Below, piece by piece: positions 1 to 6,265 of a stretch of DNA of 10,567 nt. The stretch covers positions 1 to 10,567 of the forward strand of contig NZ_CALTUR010000064.1 in assembly GCF_943912555.1 (NCBI RefSeq), written 5' to 3'. This DNA is from an uncultured Streptococcus sp. Its GTDB lineage: Bacteria; Bacillota; Bacilli; Lactobacillales; Streptococcaceae. How positions within the stretch are numbered: position 1 is the first letter of the stretch; each line of letters begins with the position of its first letter. The position numbers were made by a program, and so were the translations under genes. The notes under the pieces were generated by a model. The model worked only from the letters and a program-made list of their open reading frames with translations, had not been told where the DNA came from and searched no databases.

Positions 1-15
1 ATTAGCTTATTTTAG

Positions 16-67
16 AAAATCGCATATTTGATATTTTTTCTTATAGAAATTTCACATTTGCGATTTT
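16..67. repeat. Paired repeats upstream of the shp promoter, candidate Rgg operator
   Basis: Two overlapping repeat patterns lie just upstream of the peptide-gene promoter. AAAATCGCA at 16-24 and TGCGATTTT at 59-67 form a perfect 9-bp inverted repeat. In addition, 23-37 and 53-67 match as direct repeats at 12 of 15 positions (pattern CAnATTTGnnATTTT), with starts exactly 30 bp apart, about three helical turns. The inner copy (53-67) ends just before the expected -35 position of the promoter whose -10 is at 91-96. That is where Rgg-type activators usually bind. The repeats are seen directly; a role as Rgg binding site is inference. It does not resemble the Rgg2/Rgg3 box as I remember it. Confidence 0.45.
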
Positions 68-87
68 AGTAGATTTAATTATTTCAC

Positions 88-96
88 TGGTATAAT
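88..96 (+). promoter_or_regulatory. Extended -10 promoter element for shp
   Basis: TGG followed by a perfect TATAAT (91-96) gives an extended -10. There is no good -35 hexamer at the 17-bp position (68-73 reads AGTAGA), which fits a promoter that needs an activator. Transcription would start near 103 and give a leader of about 24 nt before the peptide start codon at 127. Confidence 0.7.
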
Positions 97-126
97 AAAG
101 TTATTACTAATGAGGAGTGGAGAAAT

Positions 127-204
127 ATGAAGAAACAAATTTTAACATTATTGAAAATCGTTGCTGAGATTATTATCATTTTCCCGTTTCTAACTAATCG
201 ATAA
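127..204 (+). CDS. shp: SHP-type short hydrophobic peptide pheromone precursor (25 aa)
   Basis: This 25-codon gene encodes a precursor with a basic start (MKKQ), a hydrophobic middle and a C-terminal half reading EIIIIFPFLTNR. A strong ribosome site, GAGGAG at 112-117, sits 9 bases before the ATG, behind an extended -10 promoter. In known SHP systems the precursor is exported, trimmed by the membrane protease Eep, re-imported by the Ami/Opp oligopeptide permease and bound by a cytoplasmic Rgg regulator. The acidic residue E14 followed by a run of isoleucines marks the usual start of the mature peptide, so residues 14-25 are the likely pheromone. The PFLTN ending resembles what I recall of pneumococcal SHP144. 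Its last 11 bases overlap the convergent rgg stop end, an arrangement known for SHP/Rgg pairs. Family assignment is strong; the exact mature form and targets are inferred. Confidence 0.88.
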   Translation: MKKQILTLLKIVAEIIIIFPFLTNR

Positions 205-1057
205 GTTCTTTGTATTGCTGAAAACGCAATTCAAAAAGGGCTGTTAATTGTGGATTTTCTAATACTTGCAGAGATTGGATAAAGTGTTCAATCTCTTTTT
301 GATTGCTTCCCTTAGTTTGAAGGAAAATGCTCATCTTCTTTAAAAACTGCCACAATAATTTCTCAAAAACATCGTATGGACGGAGCATACTCTCCAGCTC
401 GGCTTCAAAGATTGGGATATAAGAAAAAAATTTGCGCTCCATGAGCTCTGAGATGATATTTAACAGCCCTTGTTTCATATACAGTCTATTATGTACCAAC
501 TCTTTAAATTCCTTGGATTTTTCGAGTAAGGAGGTTGATAAAAATATCAAATCTTGATTGCTTAGGAAAGGCATAGTATTGCAAAAAAGATAGAGTTCAA
601 ACCAGGTCCAAGATTCGATAGCATAGAGGTAGGTCGTCAAAAACTCCCTATCCTCCTCTTCTAGTGGGTAGCTTTTATCTAGTGAATGGATGGCATCTTT
701 GATTACAATAGCATTCAAACGACGATAGGTCTGCGCCATCTGTTCTTGCTCGACTTCCTCCAACAGTTGCTCTAAACCAGCTATATCTTGGTGGGCAAAG
801 CGATCCACAACCCTTCTACCAATTCGCATATGTGGAGATTCTTGATAGTTGTTGAGCTTATGCCCAAACTCATCAAAATTCATATTGATTCCTTGAATAG
901 CTAGAATTAACTTGTCCGCAGATAACATAGACTGCCCTAGTTCAAACTTAGACAACTGAGAAGCTGTTAGTCCAGCACAAGCCACATCTGACTGCTTGAG
1001 CTTTCTCGCCAAGCGCAATTCCTTGTAAAATTCTCCCAATTCCATTCTCTCAATCAT
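194..1057 (-). CDS. rgg: Rgg/GadR/MutR-family transcriptional regulator, likely SHP receptor
   Basis: This 287-residue protein has the usual length and build of streptococcal Rgg regulators. An XRE-type helix-turn-helix occupies roughly residues 8-65 (LGEFYKELRLARKLKQSDVA, then the recognition-helix region TASQLSKFELGQ). A long, helical, leucine- and aromatic-rich C-terminal domain of the peptide-binding repeat type follows. The first ATG is chosen because AGGAGG (1065-1070) lies 7 bases upstream; M5 has no comparable site. The 3' end overlaps the convergent shp gene by 11 bp, which points to that peptide as its ligand. By family precedent it should be a cytoplasmic regulator that binds imported SHP and activates the shp promoter and perhaps other targets. 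No obvious terminator follows its stop, so its transcript probably runs antisense through shp. Targets beyond shp are not visible here. Confidence 0.9.
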   Translation of the reverse strand: MIERMELGEFYKELRLARKLKQSDVACAGLTASQLSKFELGQSMLSADKLILAIQGINMNFDEFGHKLNNYQESPHMRIGRRVVDRFAHQDIAGLEQLLEEVEQEQMAQTYRRLNAIVIKDAIHSLDKSYPLEEEDREFLTTYLYAIESWTWFELYLFCNTMPFLSNQDLIFLSTSLLEKSKEFKELVHNRLYMKQGLLNIISELMERKFFSYIPIFEAELESMLRPYDVFEKLLWQFLKKMSIFLQTKGSNQKEIEHFIQSLQVLENPQLTALFELRFQQYKELID

Positions 1058-1081
1058 CTGACCACCTCCTATTTTTTATAT

Positions 1082-1111
1082 AGTATATCATTATTTACAA
1101 TTATTTGTCAA
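1082..1111 (-). promoter_or_regulatory. Promoter of rgg
   Basis: On the - strand, a perfect TTGACA (1106-1111) is separated by 18 bp from TATACT (1082-1087), which is preceded by TGA (extended -10). This consensus-like promoter suggests that rgg is expressed constitutively, unlike the activator-dependent shp promoter. Confidence 0.82.
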
Positions 1112-1135
1112 AATATTCTGACACTTTAGCGAGTG

Positions 1136-1158
1136 AAAAAGCCAGCCTTAAGCTGACT
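1136..1158 (-). terminator. Rho-independent terminator of the tsaB-rimI-tsaD operon
   Basis: Immediately after the tsaD stop, the - strand reads AGTCAGC, loop TTAAG, GCTGGCT (7-bp stem with one G-U pair), followed by five T. It separates the operon from the rgg promoter about 25 bp further on. Confidence 0.75.
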
Positions 1159-1160
1159 CT

Positions 1161-2171
1161 TTATTCCATCGTATCAAAAGCGAGGCTTGGTTTGGCATTG
1201 AGATCCAAGCTTGCAAAATTTTCTTTGTTCCACTCGCTGACGCTGGCATAGGCAATCATGCCTGCATTGTCTCCACAGAGACGAAGTGGGGGAATGATGA
1301 CCTTGACATCTGTGATTTCAGTTGCTAGGCGTTCTCTGAGACCTTTATTGGCTGCCACACCACCTGCCACGACTAGAGTTTTAACAGGGTATTTCTCCAA
1401 GGCTTTCTTGGTTTTAGCAATGAGAATATCCAAGACAGCAGCTTGGAAGGAAGCACACAAGTCCGCTGTAGACAAGCTTTCTCCCTTTTGCTCGGCATTG
1501 TGGTGAAGATTGATAAAAGCAGACTTCAAACCTGAGAATGAAAACTCCAGATTATCCTCCTTAATCATGGCACGAGGAAAATCATAAATATCCTGCCCCT
1601 GATGAGCCAACTCGTCTATCTCACGACCTGCAGGATAGGTCAAGCCCATGACACGGCCTACCTTATCATAGGCCTCCCCAACCGCGTCATCTCGCGTTTC
1701 CCCGACAATCTTGTAATCACCTGCCTCAGAAACATAGACCAACTCCGTGTGTCCACCGCTAACCAAGAGGGCTAGCAAGGGAAAGTCCAAAGGCTCTACA
1801 CTTTGGGCTGCCATGAGGTGACCAGCCATGTGATTAACAGGGATAAGTGGAAGTCCATGTGCCCAAGCAAAGGCCTTAGCAGCTGACAAACCAACTAGCA
1901 AGGCTCCAACCAAGCCCGGTCCATAGGTAACCGCAACAGCTGTCACATCGTTTTCAGTAATCCCTGCTTCTGCTAGCGCCTCCTCGATACAGGCTGTAAT
2001 GACCTCTACATGGTGACGACTGGCTACTTCTGGTACTACGCCCCCAAAACGTTTGTGACTCTCAATTTGACTAGCAATGACATTGGACAAGAGCTCATCG
2101 TCGTTTTTCAAGACGGCGACACTGGTCTCATCACAGGATGTCTCAAATGCTAAAATATATCTATCCTTCAT
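1161..2171 (-). CDS. tsaD: tRNA N6-adenosine threonylcarbamoyltransferase TsaD
   Basis: TsaD transfers the threonylcarbamoyl group from threonylcarbamoyl-AMP to A37 of ANN-decoding tRNAs, acting in the cytoplasm with TsaB and TsaE. The 336-residue length is normal for bacterial TsaD. Visible hallmarks of the ASKHA fold are [12 protein letters not shown] (residues 9-20), the metal-binding HMAGH (H114, H118), LVSGGHT (136-142), [10 protein letters not shown] (161-170), AGGVAAN (269-275) and CGDNAGMIA with metal ligand D301. It is the last gene of the tsaB-rimI-tsaD operon, and its ATG lies inside the end of rimI with an 11-bp overlap, so translation is probably coupled. A terminator follows directly. 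The older name Gcp (sialoglycoprotease) reflects an activity no longer accepted. Confidence 0.97.
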   Translation of the reverse strand: MKDRYILAFETSCDETSVAVLKNDDELLSNVIASQIESHKRFGGVVPEVASRHHVEVITACIEEALAEAGITENDVTAVAVTYGPGLVGALLVGLSAAKAFAWAHGLPLIPVNHMAGHLMAAQSVEPLDFPLLALLVSGGHTELVYVSEAGDYKIVGETRDDAVGEAYDKVGRVMGLTYPAGREIDELAHQGQDIYDFPRAMIKEDNLEFSFSGLKSAFINLHHNAEQKGESLSTADLCASFQAAVLDILIAKTKKALEKYPVKTLVVAGGVAANKGLRERLATEITDVKVIIPPLRLCGDNAGMIAYASVSEWNKENFASLDLNAKPSLAFDTME

Positions 2172-2598
2172 CTATTTCTCTCTTCATGATAATGGCGTCC
2201 TCGACTGGGTCATGGTAGTAGGCCTTTCGCTCAGCGATGACCGCCATCTTTTCTTTCTTGTAAAATGCTTGCGCTCGATGATTTGACCTTCTGACTTCTA
2301 GGAAAATCTCCTTGTCTGTCGGCAATTGAGCAAACAAGGCTGATGCAATTCCTTGACCCTGATAGGTTTGTTTGACAGCGATTTGCAGGACTTCTGCTTC
2401 AAAAAGATTCTCCTGTACAGCTAGAAATCCAATCACTTCGGCCCCATCATAAGCTAGAGCATACCAAGTCTGGTCTTGATCCAGGTCTGCTTGGATTTGC
2501 TCCAGCGTCCAAGGACTGACTGGGTAAACAGCTGCCATCACAGCGTAGATGGCTTGAGCCAGATTAGGTTGCTGTTGGATTCGTTTGATCTCTATCAT
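2161..2598 (-). CDS. rimI: GNAT N-acetyltransferase RimI-like (ribosomal protein S18-alanine type)
   Basis: The protein has 145 residues and a single GNAT domain. The acetyl-CoA binding loop is visible as [16 protein letters not shown] (residues 74-89), with the Q-G-Q-G-I-A turn, followed by [16 protein letters not shown] (100-115). That second block is the RimI-type segment around strand 5 and the catalytic tyrosine region. RimI acetylates the N-terminal alanine of ribosomal protein S18 in E. coli, and placement between tsaB and tsaD is common in Firmicutes. It overlaps tsaB by 4 bp (ATGA) and tsaD by 11 bp, which indicates translational coupling. Its own ribosome site is weak, in line with coupling. 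The GNAT family is certain; the exact substrate in this organism is inferred from family and position. Confidence 0.9.
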   Translation of the reverse strand: MIEIKRIQQQPNLAQAIYAVMAAVYPVSPWTLEQIQADLDQDQTWYALAYDGAEVIGFLAVQENLFEAEVLQIAVKQTYQGQGIASALFAQLPTDKEIFLEVRRSNHRAQAFYKKEKMAVIAERKAYYHDPVEDAIIMKREIDEG

Positions 2599-3278
2599 AG
2601 TCGTTTAATGTAGGACTCGCCAGACTCCGTATGGTTCTTGAGCCAGTTTTCCTCAGCCTCAACACGTTTGAGGTAATTCGGCACAAAATCATGTAAGGAG
2701 TCTGCTTTCTTGTCCCAAGCCAAAAGTGCTAGATTAGCTGCATTAGGCAGGGTTTCTTTGTAATTAGTCCTTGGCAAGTGTTCTTGAATCTGCTCAACAA
2801 AGGGGACAACTTCTCCGACAAAGGTTACCTGACTAGCACCCTTGATTAGCTCGATGACTCGCTCAAAGGGCAGGTGCGCTTCTGGCATGACAGGTTTAGC
2901 ATTTTCATAAAATCCTGCATAAACATTATTGCGACGCGCATCCATCAAAGGGACGAACAAACCTTCTTGTTGGTATGGCACCAGAGCCAAGAGGCTAGAC
3001 ATACCAACTAACTCAATGTTCAGAGTATGAGCCAGCGTCTTAGCAGTGGCTACCGCGATTCGCAAGCCTGTGTAGCTACCTGGCCCTTCTGCCACCACGA
3101 TTCGGTCCAAATCCTTGGGTGTCCAATCCAAACTCGCCATCAAAAAATCGATGGCAGGCATGAGGGTAATACTGTGATTTTTCTTGATGTTAATCGTCGT
3201 CTCAGCAAGAACCTGCTTGTCCTCTAAAACGGCTAGAGAAAGAGCCTTGCTGGACGTATCAAAAGCTAATACTTTCAT
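2595..3278 (-). CDS. tsaB: tRNA threonylcarbamoyladenosine biosynthesis protein TsaB
   Basis: TsaB is the non-catalytic ASKHA-fold partner that dimerises with TsaD and supports t6A37 formation. At 227 residues it is the normal size. The family signatures are the N-terminal LAFDTSSKALSLAV (residues 4-17) and the highly conserved VVAEGPGSYTGLRIA (61-75), followed by DARRNNVYAGFY (113-124). The ATG at 3276-3278 is preceded by AGGAA (3285-3289) at 6 bases. It is the first gene of the operon, driven by a promoter at 3309-3337, and shares the 4-bp ATGA stop/start overlap with rimI. The gene is intact and unremarkable; the older annotation is YeaZ. Confidence 0.96.
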   Translation of the reverse strand: MKVLAFDTSSKALSLAVLEDKQVLAETTINIKKNHSITLMPAIDFLMASLDWTPKDLDRIVVAEGPGSYTGLRIAVATAKTLAHTLNIELVGMSSLLALVPYQQEGLFVPLMDARRNNVYAGFYENAKPVMPEAHLPFERVIELIKGASQVTFVGEVVPFVEQIQEHLPRTNYKETLPNAANLALLAWDKKADSLHDFVPNYLKRVEAEENWLKNHTESGESYIKRL

Positions 3279-3308
3279 AACACATTCCTATCTTTTTGTC
3301 TGCTTACT

Positions 3309-3337
3309 ATTATACTACAAAAGCTGGCACATGGGAA
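3309..3337 (-). promoter_or_regulatory. Promoter of the tsaB-rimI-tsaD operon
   Basis: On the - strand, TTCCCA (3332-3337, 4 of 6 to consensus) lies 17 bp from a perfect TATAAT (3309-3314). The start would fall near 3302, giving a leader of about 24 nt with the AGGAA ribosome site. Confidence 0.65.
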
Positions 3338-3345
3338 TTTTCTTT

Positions 3346-3364
3346 ATCCCCAAACAAAAATGCC
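3346..3364. repeat. 19-bp direct repeat, copy 1
   Basis: ATCCCCAAACAAAAATGCC occurs here and again, identically, at 3780-3798, 434 bp away in the same orientation. The flanks outside the 19 bp differ. This copy sits just upstream of the tsaB promoter and has only a very weak hairpin (CTA/TAG) beside it. Confidence 0.85.
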
Positions 3365-3486
3365 TACACTTAGCCCAAAAACAATTCGCAAATAAAATTA
3401 AAAAAATTTTCACTTTTCCTTTTCTTTTCCGAATATAAAAGTGAACAAGAAAATTGAAAGGATCTCCGTAAAAAGTTTGATAAGTC

Positions 3487-3663
3487 ATGCTAGATAAAAG
3501 ACACATTTTTAGAAGGATAAATTTTATTATCTTTATCTCTTACAGTTTGCTCAGTATTCTCAATGATTTAAACATTACTACTATCCCTTTACCATTCGAT
3601 TTATCTGTTTGTATTGTTTTATTTTTATGTTTCAACTCTATTTTTGAACAGAAGAATTATTAA
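3487..3663 (+). CDS. Possible small hydrophobic protein (58 aa)
   Basis: I do not recognise this gene. It would encode 58 residues starting MLDKRHIFRRINF, with two hydrophobic stretches (about residues 14-26, IFISYSLLSIL, and 39-53, LSVCIVLFLCFNSIF) and a basic N-terminus. That is the look of a two-pass membrane peptide such as a bacteriocin immunity or holin-like protein. Against it, no ribosome site lies at a normal distance from the ATG; the nearest, AAAGGA near 3456, is more than 20 bases away. A weak promoter can be proposed (TTGAAA, 17 bp, TTGATA just before the start), and a strong hairpin followed by T4 lies at 3723-3754. An 18-codon GTG ORF (3441-3497) overlaps its start in another frame, so it may be a frameshifted remnant. 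The function is unknown. Confidence 0.35.
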   Translation: MLDKRHIFRRINFIIFISYSLLSILNDLNITTIPLPFDLSVCIVLFLCFNSIFEQKNY

Positions 3664-3722
3664 CATAAAACTAATAAGCTCTGAAAATTCCATTGTCATG
3701 TCATTTTAGAAAAATGCAAAGA

Positions 3723-3754
3723 CCACCTCGTCTTGATAGATGGGGTGGAATTTT
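3723..3754 (+). terminator. Strong hairpin with T-tract, terminator of the + strand unit
   Basis: CCACCTCGTCT (3723-3733), loop TGAT, AGATGGGGTGG (3738-3748) forms an 11-bp stem with two G-U pairs as + strand RNA, followed by AATTTT. It lies 60 bp after the stop of the 58-codon ORF and is the best evidence that something on the + strand is transcribed here. It might also act weakly on the other strand, where the T-rich stretch is further away. Confidence 0.6.
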
Positions 3755-3779
3755 CGTGTCGTAAATCTACTATCTCTAT

Positions 3780-3798
3780 ATCCCCAAACAAAAATGCC
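3780..3798. repeat. 19-bp direct repeat, copy 2
   Basis: This copy is identical to 3346-3364. It coincides with the T-tract and one stem arm of the terminator at 3790-3816, so the repeat may be a duplicated terminator end. Confidence 0.85.
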
Positions 3799-3816
3799 CC
3801 AGCATAAGCAGGGCAT
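3790..3816 (-). terminator. Terminator of the 71-residue membrane protein gene
   Basis: On the - strand, ATGCCC (3816-3811) pairs with GGGCAT (3799-3794), with TGC/GC pairing possible inside the loop, and the stem runs into a T-tract. It begins right at the stop codon of the gene at 3817-4032. Confidence 0.72.
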
Positions 3817-4032
3817 CTAAGCATTTAATCCAAAGAAAAATACAAACCAAACGACATAGGTTACAAGGAAGAGAAAAAGCGAATAGAGAGTCACAAAGGT
3901 AATCTTCCACAAGAACTTGGTTTGTCGTCGTTCCAGTTTGGCAAATAGAAGATTCCCTCCATAAACACAAGCAACAAAAACGATAAAAGCTAGCAAACGA
4001 ACTCCTATCGCAAATTCAAACAAACTAATCAT
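3817..4032 (-). CDS. Small two-pass membrane protein of unknown function (71 aa)
   Basis: I do not recognise the family. The gene is nevertheless well supported: a near-perfect ribosome site AAGGAGG (4040-4046) lies 7 bases before the ATG, a promoter is readable upstream and a terminator directly follows the stop. The protein has a hydrophobic segment at about residues 9-30 (IGVRLLAFIVFVACVYGG) and a second at about 44-68 (ITFVTLYSLFLFLVTYVVWFVFFF). The connecting loop is basic (KLERRQTKFLWK), which would place it in the cytoplasm with both ends outside. There is no signal-peptidase site, double-glycine leader or conserved catalytic residue. It is a solitary gene divergent from rpoY. Immunity, holin-like or small regulatory membrane roles are all possible, and none can be chosen from sequence alone. 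Confidence 0.8.
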   Translation of the reverse strand: MISLFEFAIGVRLLAFIVFVACVYGGNLLFAKLERRQTKFLWKITFVTLYSLFLFLVTYVVWFVFFFGLNA

Positions 4033-4099
4033 AGGGCAACCTCCTTGACTTAAAAACTATAGGGAATTATGACAAACGATAAATTCCACTTCCATTATC

Positions 4100-4128
4100 A
4101 AGATAACATATTTTCTCTATTTTTGCAA
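4100..4128 (-). promoter_or_regulatory. Promoter of the small membrane-protein gene
   Basis: On the - strand, TTGCAA (4123-4128) lies 17 bp from TATCTT (4100-4105), which is preceded by TGT (extended -10). The leader of about 60 nt contains GGAATT/AATTCC (4063-4068 and 4082-4087), a 6-bp inverted repeat of unknown role. This promoter is divergent from that of rpoY. Confidence 0.55.
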
Positions 4129-4171
4129 ACGCTTACCGACAAGTGATCCTATGACTTTCTCGTTTCCGTCT

Positions 4172-4200
4172 TTTACTAATTTTTCATTTTATGTTATAAT
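4172..4200 (+). promoter_or_regulatory. Promoter of the rpoY-rnjA operon
   Basis: TTTACT (4172-4177, 4 of 6) lies 17 bp from a perfect TATAAT (4195-4200) with TGT before it (extended -10). The predicted start near 4207 lies inside the palindrome ACAATTGT (4205-4212). The leader before rpoY is about 105 nt, longer than needed for a ribosome site alone. Confidence 0.75.
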
Positions 4201-4311
4201 TGAAACAATTGTAACGAATCAAGGTCAATCTAGACACAAAATGGAATGAAATCAAGCAAATCTCTGCTAAAAGTTTGGAATAAGCTGACCTGTAAAATAG
4301 AAAGGAACTAT

Positions 4312-4545
4312 ATGATTTACAAAGTTTTTTATCAAGAAACAAAAGAACGTAGCCCACGTCGTGAAACTACACGCGTACTTTACCTAGACATCGATGCCAG
4401 CTCAGAACTTGAGGGCCGTATCGCTGCTCGCCAACTTGTCGAAGAAAATCGCCCAGAGTACAATATCGAGTATATCGAACTCTTGTCTGACAAATTGCTA
4501 GATTACGAAAAAGAAACTGGCGCCTTCGAAATCACGGAGTTCTAA
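4312..4545 (+). CDS. rpoY: RNA polymerase epsilon subunit RpoY
   Basis: The 77-residue protein beginning [19 protein letters not shown] matches the small Firmicutes RNA polymerase epsilon subunit (formerly DUF1447), which binds the core enzyme on the downstream DNA side. The acidic, charged C-terminal half ([39 protein letters not shown]) is typical. The start at 4312 is chosen because AAAGGA lies just upstream and the family begins with this MIYKVFYQ. An open frame continues 22 codons upstream to 4246, but that extension has no good ribosome site and is not family-like. The gene is followed after one base by rnjA, the usual pairing in streptococci and bacilli, and the two are almost certainly co-transcribed and translationally coupled. 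Confidence 0.95.
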   Translation: MIYKVFYQETKERSPRRETTRVLYLDIDASSELEGRIAARQLVEENRPEYNIEYIELLSDKLLDYEKETGAFEITEF

Positions 4546-4546
4546 T

Positions 4547-6226
4547 ATGGCCTATACTCTTAAACCTGAAGAAGTCGGCGTTTTTGCCATCGGCGGTCTG
4601 GGAGAAATCGGGAAAAACACTTACGGAATTGAATACCAAGACGAGATTATCATCGTCGATGCTGGGATTAAATTCCCAGAAGATGACTTGCTTGGTATCG
4701 ACTATGTTATCCCTGACTACTCTTACATAGTAGACAATATCGACCGCGTCAAGGCTGTTTTGATCACACACGGACACGAGGACCACATCGGTGGGATTCC
4801 ATTCCTGCTCAAGCAAGCAAATGTCCCTATCTATGCTGGACCACTTGCCTTGGCTTTGATCCGTGGGAAACTCGAAGAACACGGCCTCTTGCGCAACGCC
4901 AAACTTTACGAAATCAACCACAACACTGAGTTGACCTTTAAAAATCTCAAGGCAACTTTCTTTAGAACGACTCACTCTATTCCAGAGCCTTTGGGGATTG
5001 TCATTCATACTCCTCAAGGGAAAATTGTCTGTACGGGTGACTTCAAGTTTGACTTAACACCAGTTGGTGAACCGGCAGATTTGCACCGTATGGCTGCGCT
5101 TGGTGAAGAAGGCGTGCTCTGTCTCCTGTCTGACTCAACAAATGCGGAAGTGCCAACCTTTACCAACTCTGAAAAAGTCGTTGGCCAGTCCATCATGAAG
5201 ATTATCCAAGGCATAGAGGGACGTATCATCTTTGCATCCTTTGCCTCAAATATCTTCCGTCTCCAGCAAGCAACAGAAGCCGCTGTTAAGACTGGACGTA
5301 AGATCGCTGTCTTTGGTCGTTCTATGGAAAAGGCCATTGTCAACGGAATTGAGCTTGGCTACATCAAAGCTCCTAAGGGAACCTTTATCGAGCCAAATGA
5401 AATCAAAGACTACCCTGCAGGAGAAATTCTGATCCTCTGTACAGGTAGTCAGGGTGAACCTATGGCAGCCCTCTCTCGTATCGCCAACGGAACCCACCGT
5501 CAGGTGCAACTCCAACCCGGTGATACCGTTATCTTCTCTTCTAGCCCAATCCCTGGAAACACTACTAGCGTCAACAAGCTGATTAACATCATTTCAGAAG
5601 CTGGTGTCGAAGTTATCCACGGTAAAGTGAATAATATCCATACATCTGGACACGGTGGCCAGCAAGAGCAAAAACTCATGCTCCGCTTGATTAAGCCAAA
5701 ATACTTCATGCCTGTCCACGGTGAATACCGCATGCAAAAAGTCCATGCTGGACTTGCGGTGGATACTGGTGTTGAGAAGGACAATATCTTTATCATGAGC
5801 AATGGTGATGTGCTTGCCCTTACTGCTAACTCAGCTCGTATTGCAGGTCACTTCAACGCCCAAGATATCTATGTCGATGGAAATCGTATCGGTGAAATCG
5901 GCGCAGCTGTCCTCAAAGACCGTCGTGATCTATCTGAAGACGGTGTCGTTCTAGCAGTCGCAACTGTTGACTTCAAATCGCAGATGATTCTGTCTGGTCC
6001 AGACATCCTCAGCCGAGGCTTTGTCTACATGAGAGAGTCTGGCGACTTGATTCGCCAAAGCCAGCGTATCCTCTTCAATGCAATTCGTATCGCACTGAAA
6101 AATAAGGATGCTAGCGTGCAATCTGTCAATGGTGCCATTGTCAACGCTATTCGCCCCTTCCTCTATGAAAATACAGAACGTGAACCAATCATTATCCCTA
6201 TGATCCTCACACCAGATGAAGAATAA
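4547..6226 (+). CDS. rnjA: Ribonuclease J1
   Basis: RNase J1 is a 5'-3' exoribonuclease and endoribonuclease central to mRNA decay and RNA maturation in Firmicutes. The 559-residue length is standard. The metallo-beta-lactamase core shows HGHEDHIGG (residues 75-83, zinc ligands H75, H77, D79, H80), TTHSIPEP with H143, and TGDFKFD with D164. The beta-CASP part includes [10 protein letters not shown] (232-241), FGRSMEKA (256-263) and [13 protein letters not shown] (298-309). NIHTSGHGG (363-371; H365, H369) and the final zinc ligand region PVHGEYRM with H391 follow. The C-terminal domain (about 450-559) mediates dimerisation in relatives. The ribosome site GGAG (4536-4539) lies inside the end of rpoY. 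A terminator follows at once. All catalytic residues are present. Confidence 0.97.
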   Translation: MAYTLKPEEVGVFAIGGLGEIGKNTYGIEYQDEIIIVDAGIKFPEDDLLGIDYVIPDYSYIVDNIDRVKAVLITHGHEDHIGGIPFLLKQANVPIYAGPLALALIRGKLEEHGLLRNAKLYEINHNTELTFKNLKATFFRTTHSIPEPLGIVIHTPQGKIVCTGDFKFDLTPVGEPADLHRMAALGEEGVLCLLSDSTNAEVPTFTNSEKVVGQSIMKIIQGIEGRIIFASFASNIFRLQQATEAAVKTGRKIAVFGRSMEKAIVNGIELGYIKAPKGTFIEPNEIKDYPAGEILILCTGSQGEPMAALSRIANGTHRQVQLQPGDTVIFSSSPIPGNTTSVNKLINIISEAGVEVIHGKVNNIHTSGHGGQQEQKLMLRLIKPKYFMPVHGEYRMQKVHAGLAVDTGVEKDNIFIMSNGDVLALTANSARIAGHFNAQDIYVDGNRIGEIGAAVLKDRRDLSEDGVVLAVATVDFKSQMILSGPDILSRGFVYMRESGDLIRQSQRILFNAIRIALKNKDASVQSVNGAIVNAIRPFLYENTEREPIIIPMILTPDEE

Positions 6227-6233
6227 GTCAACA

Positions 6234-6263
6234 AAACAGCCCCGATTTTTCGGAGCTGTTTTT
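6234..6263. terminator. Bidirectional terminator between rnjA and mnmG
   Basis: AACAGC, a C/A mismatch, CCGA, loop TTTT, TCGG, GCTGTT forms a 10-bp stem followed by TTTTT on the + strand. On the - strand the same hairpin is followed by TTTTG. It serves both convergent operons, which end at 6226 and 6266. Confidence 0.88.
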
Positions 6264-6265
6264 CT

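Larger units (their letters stand above)
3279..3816. other. AT-rich accessory gap between tsaB and the small membrane-protein gene
   Basis: This 538-bp stretch has no recognisable conserved gene. It holds the tsaB promoter, two copies of a 19-bp direct repeat, a possible 58-codon hydrophobic ORF on the + strand, a strong hairpin after that ORF, and the terminator of the 71-residue membrane protein gene. Base composition is clearly more AT-rich than in the flanking core genes. I see no BOX or RUP element, tRNA or transposase here. Confidence 0.6.

Noticed and set aside
213..230. ATTGC/GCAAT hairpin as shp terminator
   Set aside because: Only 5 bp, inside the rgg coding sequence and not followed by a T-tract.
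3411..3443. CACTTTT/AAAAGTG inverted repeat as operator or terminator
   Set aside because: Only 7 bp with a 19-bp AT-rich spacer, expected by chance in such sequence.
3315..3506. 63-codon - strand ORF over the 19-bp repeat
   Set aside because: It has no ribosome site, overlaps the tsaB promoter, and its sequence shows no protein-like pattern; it is open by chance in AT-rich DNA.
3661..3780. Competence ComE-box, BOX or RUP element in the accessory gap
   Set aside because: I looked for the paired ComE direct repeats with proper spacing and for BOX or RUP cores and found none that fit.
4246..4311. 22-codon N-terminal extension of rpoY from an upstream ATG
   Set aside because: There is no good ribosome site, it does not look like the family start, and the downstream ATG at 4312 has AAAGGA at the right distance and begins with the family's MIYKVFYQ.
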